NCBI GenBank assembly: GCA_038521825.1 | Contig: JBCBKL010000030.1 | Coordinates: forward strand, 1 to 34,958 | Source of the DNA: JBCBKL01 sp038521825 | GTDB taxonomy: Bacteria; Pseudomonadota; Alphaproteobacteria; Rhodobacterales; Rhodobacteraceae | DNA length: 34,958 nt | Reading direction: 5' to 3' | Part shown: in pieces, positions 31,903 through 34,958 of the stretch | Numbering within the stretch: the stretch's first letter is position 1 | Layout of the letters: each line of letters starts with the position of its first letter | Translations under genes and position numbers: made by a program | The notes under the pieces: model-generated | Database searches by the model: none | What the model saw: the letters and a program-made list of their open reading frames with translations, nothing else | What the model was told of the DNA's origin: nothing

Positions 31903-32676
31903 TCATACCGAAAAAAAGATCCCCGTGAGAACGAAGTTTGCGGCCAGGATCAGCACGGCGGCGGCTTCGACGCTGCCCTTGGTGGCGCGCCCGACGCCCT
32001 GGGCGCCGCGGCCCGAATGCATCCCGAAATAGCACCCCATCAGGGCGGCGATGAAGCCAAACACGGCCCCCTTGGCCAGCGAAGAAGTGACATCGGTGAA
32101 TTCGAGAAAGTCGACCGTGTTCTTGATATAGGTGGCGGGATTGAAATCGAGCGTGCCAGTGGCCACGGCATAGCCGCCCGCAATGCCGATCAGGTCCCCG
32201 ACACCCACTAGTAGGGGAACGACGAGTGTCGCGCCGACAACCCTTGGGGCGGCGAGGTATTTCATCGGATGCGTCGAAAGCGTGACGAGCGCGTCGATCT
32301 GTTCAGTTACTTTCATTGTCGCGATTTCTGCCGCGATGGAAGACGTCACGCGCGCTGCAATCATTAGACCCACAAGCACCGGCCCGAGCTCGCGGACCAT
32401 GCCGATGGCGACGATCTGCGGTACCACCGCCTCGGCGTTAAAGCGTGCACCACCGGCATAGATCTGCAACGCCAGCGCCCCACCGGTAAAAATCGCGGTC
32501 AGTCCGACAACGGGCAGAGAGAGCCAGCCGATATTCAGGAGGGCGAGCGCGAATTCGCGCAGGTAGAAGGGCGGGCGCGCCGCATGGCTGACGCTGCCCC
32601 ACGCAAAGATCGCGACCCGCCCAACAGCTGCGAGGCTGCGAAGGGTGGCGCGGCCCAGAAGCGCGAGCGGGTTCAT
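31903..32676 (-). CDS. mlaE: ABC transporter permease MlaE
   Basis: This 257-residue permease has five or six membrane helices and the MlaE pattern (MVRELGPVLVGLMIAARVTSSIAAEIATMKVTEQIDAL). It moves phospholipids with MlaF. Its start overlaps the alr stop by four bases (ATGA). No mlaD or mlaC gene is in the window. Confidence 0.94.
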   Translation of the reverse strand: MNPLALLGRATLRSLAAVGRVAIFAWGSVSHAARPPFYLREFALALLNIGWLSLPVVGLTAIFTGGALALQIYAGGARFNAEAVVPQIVAIGMVRELGPVLVGLMIAARVTSSIAAEIATMKVTEQIDALVTLSTHPMKYLAAPRVVGATLVVPLLVGVGDLIGIAGGYAVATGTLDFNPATYIKNTVDFLEFTDVTSSLAKGAVFGFIAALMGCYFGMHSGRGAQGVGRATKGSVEAAAVLILAANFVLTGIFFSV

Positions 32677-33707
32677 TCGCCGTAGCGTCGGGTGTAGCGG
32701 GCCCCGAGGCTGGTGAGGATTTCGTAGCCGATCGTCCCGGCCGCTTTGGCCAGATCATCGACGGTCTGCGCCGGGGCCAAAAGACCCAGTTCAGTTGGAT
32801 CGTGGTCAAGATCCGTGATGTCGACACCGATCAGGTCCATCGAGATGCGCCCGGCGACCGGGCAGGGAGTATCCCCCGCAAAGAGACGGAGGTTCGGCCC
32901 CATGGCCCGGATCACACCGTCTGCGTACCCGCCTGAAACGGTTGCGATCCGAGAGGGTCGCAGGGCCACCCATGTGTTTCCATAGCCGACGGTTTCGCCC
33001 TCGACCAGTTCGCGGACTTGGATGACGGGCAGATCCAGCGTGGCGACGCTTTCGGCCTGCGCAAAGGGCATCCCGCCATAAAGCCCGATCCCCGGGCGGG
33101 TCATGTCGAAATGATACCGGCGGCCCAGCAGGATCCCGCCCGTCGCCGCCAGCGATCGCGGTACGTTCGTGCCTTCGGTCATCTCTTCGAACATGTGAAG
33201 CTGGTGTTCGTTCATCACATGTTTGGGGTCGTCCGCGCAGGCAAGGTGCGAGACCAACAGGCTGGGTCCCTGGGCCAGCGCGATATCCCGAACCGCTGCC
33301 CATTCCACGGGCTCCATCCCCAACCGGTTCATGCCGGTGTCAAACTGCAGTCCGAACGGCGCGCCCGGCAGGGCTTCGACATGGCGCAGCATCTGATCGA
33401 CGGAGTTCAGCATCGGTGTAAGGTTCGCTTGGTGAATGCGCTGCGTGTCACCCTCCATATGCCCGGAAAACATATAGATCTGAGGGCCTTCGCCAAGAGC
33501 TTTGCGGATTGCAAGGCCCTCTTCGGCAACGGCAACAAAGAACGTTCGCGCTCCAGCCTTGGCCAGTGCTCGCGCAACCGCTGGCGCACCCAGACCATAG
33601 CCGTTGGCCTTTACCACGGCTCCGGTTTCACATTGGGTCAGCGCGTCCAGCGCCTGCCAATTCCGGACGACGGCGCCAATGTCGATCGTGAGCGTACCAG
33701 TAGACAT
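32673..33707 (-). CDS. alr: Alanine racemase
   Basis: Alr makes D-alanine for peptidoglycan. The 344-residue protein has the PLP lysine Lys33 (VVKANGYGLGA), the catalytic Tyr242 (VGYGNTW) and the conserved RPGIGLYG and GRISMDLIGVD. I chose the ATG at 33707; an in-frame ATG twelve codons earlier is not typical of the family. The ribosome site is weak. Its end overlaps mlaE. Confidence 0.96.
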   Translation of the reverse strand: MSTGTLTIDIGAVVRNWQALDALTQCETGAVVKANGYGLGAPAVARALAKAGARTFFVAVAEEGLAIRKALGEGPQIYMFSGHMEGDTQRIHQANLTPMLNSVDQMLRHVEALPGAPFGLQFDTGMNRLGMEPVEWAAVRDIALAQGPSLLVSHLACADDPKHVMNEHQLHMFEEMTEGTNVPRSLAATGGILLGRRYHFDMTRPGIGLYGGMPFAQAESVATLDLPVIQVRELVEGETVGYGNTWVALRPSRIATVSGGYADGVIRAMGPNLRLFAGDTPCPVAGRISMDLIGVDITDLDHDPTELGLLAPAQTVDDLAKAAGTIGYEILTSLGARYTRRYGE

Positions 33708-33790
33708 GGGGAGGGGTTGTGGCAGAGTTGCCGTCGGGGTCAAGAGGCATTGCCGGGCCCGGCCTATCTAAGCACCGGAGCCATGCAGGA

Positions 33791-34489
33791 TTACACCACC
33801 GTTGGCCCGATTGGTTCGAATGCGATGTTCGCGGCCGTCAGTTCGAGGAAATCGATGCCATTGAGGAAGACGATGGGCTGATCGGGATCGTCAAGCGCCA
33901 AGGCCGTCCCGTCTTCGGTTTCTGTAATGAACGCGTCGGGCGGCGTCGACCCTTCGTACAGAAACAGGATCGTCTCGGATTCCGGTTCGAAATCCGTGAT
34001 CGTCGCTGGGTTCTCGGGCGTAATCCAATCGCCGACTACAATGGCGTCGGTCTTGCCACCCCCGCTTGCAATATCATTCCCGCCAAGAAGCAGAAGGTCG
34101 TTGCCGAAGCCGCCATTCAGTTCGTCGGATTCACTATCCTCGAGGGCTGGCGTGTGGGTGTCGAGCAGCGCGGCATCTGTCGTCCCGTCATTGCGGATCT
34201 GATCGATGAAGGACCCCTCGACGACGACATCGGCGCCTTCCTTGCCAAAGACCAGATCCGAACCGTCGCCGCCAGACGCCTTGTCGTTGTCCTTGCCCGC
34301 CAACAGAACGTCTGCACCATCGTTGACGAAAATCGGTTGGCTGTCTTCGCTGCCGTCGATCACGTCGCCATCGGCGATGCCATCGACATCGTCGAGGCTG
34401 TTGCCGTTATCCCCGGAAGCGATCCGTGCCAGAAGGCCGATGCCGACCAATCCAATTAAAGCAAATCCAATTGAAGCAAATGCCCACAT
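33791..34489 (-). CDS. Membrane-anchored RTX-like calcium-binding protein
   Basis: This 232-residue acidic protein has an N-terminal hydrophobic helix (about 2-24), then degenerate RTX-type repeats: GADVLLAGKDND, GGDGSDLVFGKEGADVVVEG and GGFGNDLLLLGGND. These glycine- and aspartate-rich turns bind calcium in RTX proteins. The C-terminal 80 residues (ITDFEPESETILFLYEG) resemble the DUF-type M10/serralysin-like end of such proteins. There is no toxin domain. A GGGGG ribosome site precedes the ATG at 34489. The role is unknown; it may be exposed to the periplasm. Confidence 0.8.
   Translation of the reverse strand: MWAFASIGFALIGLVGIGLLARIASGDNGNSLDDVDGIADGDVIDGSEDSQPIFVNDGADVLLAGKDNDKASGGDGSDLVFGKEGADVVVEGSFIDQIRNDGTTDAALLDTHTPALEDSESDELNGGFGNDLLLLGGNDIASGGGKTDAIVVGDWITPENPATITDFEPESETILFLYEGSTPPDAFITETEDGTALALDDPDQPIVFLNGIDFLELTAANIAFEPIGPTVV
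34451..34480. repeat. 15-base tandem repeat inside the RTX-like gene
   Basis: TCCAATTAAAGCAAA (34451-34465) is followed by TCCAATTGAAGCAAA (34466-34480), 14 of 15 identical. In the minus-strand protein it encodes FASIG and FALIG, an in-frame duplication of a five-residue unit in the membrane helix. Confidence 0.9.
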
Positions 34490-34561
34490 CCCGGTAATCC
34501 CCCAATCATTACCAAGTCATCAATTCTGAAAGGTTAACGGTCTTGAGGGTGATTCAGAAGC

Positions 34562-34592
34562 AAAAATGGCAGATCAAACGCTGACCTGCCAT
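34562..34592 (-). terminator. Rho-independent terminator of gltA
   Basis: On the minus strand, ATGGCAGGTCA and TGATCTGCCAT form an 11-base stem with one G-T pair and a GCGTT loop, followed by a run of five T. It lies 27 bases after the citrate synthase stop codon. Confidence 0.9.
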
Positions 34593-34618
34593 GATTATTC
34601 TAACGTAAGTTGAGGGAC

Positions 34619-34958
34619 TTAGCCGCGATCTTCGATATTGACGTAATCCCGCGCGGTATCGCCCAGATATAGCTGGCGCGGGCGGCCGATCTTGTTCTGT
34701 GGATCCGCAATCATCTCTTTCCACTGGCTGATCCACCCCACCGTCCGCGACAGCGCAAAAATCGGTGTGAACATCGATGTCGGAAAGCCCATAGCCTCGA
34801 GGATGATGCCCGAATAGAAGTCGACATTGGGGAACAGCTTCTTGTCGGCAAAGTACGGGTCGGCCAGGGCCTGCGTTTCAAGCTCTTTCGCGACCTGCAG
34901 GATCGGATTGTTGTCGACACCCAGTAATTCCAGCACCTCGTCTGCCGATTGCTTCATC
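34619..34958 (-). CDS. gltA: Citrate synthase (partial, C-terminal part only)
   Basis: The visible 112 residues match the C-terminus of citrate synthase, which joins oxaloacetate and acetyl-CoA at the entry to the TCA cycle. The segment DPYFADKKLFPNVDFYSG, with MFTPIFALSRTVGWISQWKEM and the end IGRPRQLYLG, is the conserved C-terminal core. The start and the catalytic His/Asp residues lie outside the window. A terminator follows its stop codon. Confidence 0.97.
   Translation of the reverse strand, partial: MKQSADEVLELLGVDNNPILQVAKELETQALADPYFADKKLFPNVDFYSGIILEAMGFPTSMFTPIFALSRTVGWISQWKEMIADPQNKIGRPRQLYLGDTARDYVNIEDRG

Noticed and set aside
33018..34459. Two long plus-strand open frames (33018-33881 and 33719-34459)
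   Set aside because: Both are antisense to alr and the RTX-like gene and show no domain or ribosome site.

Overview
The window looks like a chromosomal stretch from an alphaproteobacterium of the order Rhodobacterales (Roseobacter/Rhodobacter relatives). The grounds are moderately high GC, the gene content and gene order (surE-pcm-LysM/M23 lipoprotein facing tatABC-DUF815; DUF4170-waaA-lpxK; cvpA-purF-SDR; clpP-clpX; alr-mlaE-mlaF), and many start/stop overlaps. Most of it is housekeeping sequence. Coding density is very high: no gap between genes exceeds about 200 bases, and I saw no tRNA, rRNA, insertion sequence, prophage or CRISPR array.

Layout. 1-2600 (minus strand): the 5' part of a retropepsin-like aspartic protease gene, an ABC-F ATPase and a small exported protein. 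2611-6448 (plus): ndk with its own terminator, then a compact copper operon of copC, copD, a Tat-exported multicopper oxidase and a membrane-anchored cytochrome c. 6518-11149 (plus): pmbA, an inositol-monophosphatase-like gene, DUF4170, a divergent waaA and lpxK, the last two serving lipid A/Kdo synthesis. 11146-12262 (minus): a YafY/WYL regulator and a small partner protein behind a perfect inverted-repeat operator. 12408-14811 (plus): tatA-tatB-tatC-DUF815 ATPase. 14875-17530 (minus): surE, pcm and a degenerate LytM lipoprotein. 17721-24058 (minus): pqiA-like, radA, cvpA, purF, DUF2199, DUF1801, a small HR-like protein and an SDR. 24059-26726 (minus): a tightly coupled four-gene unit of ArsR regulator, SRPBCC protein, photolyase-like flavoprotein and SAP/DUF6434 protein. 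26874-31034 (plus): clpP, clpX, kynA and kynU. 31047-34958 (minus): gltA (3' end), an RTX-like membrane-anchored protein, alr, mlaE and mlaF.

How genes work together. The copper operon joins periplasmic copper binding (CopC), a copper membrane protein (CopD), cuprous oxidation (multicopper oxidase) and a c-type cytochrome. Tat export, encoded nearby, would carry the oxidase, whose signal has a twin arginine. clpP and clpX form one protease. kynA and kynU open tryptophan catabolism, but no formamidase gene lies between them.

The most unusual item is the photolyase-like gene at 24679-25902. Its FAD-binding helical domain comes first, and an apparent alpha/beta (antenna-like) domain follows, the reverse of the usual order. 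It lies in a unit with a DNA-binding SAP protein and an ArsR repressor. Other points of interest are a WaaA homologue without the canonical catalytic glutamate, a YafY-type operator, a CueR-like site before copC, and two copies of a short intergenic motif with a GAGTATTT core, each just 3' of a minus-strand gene.
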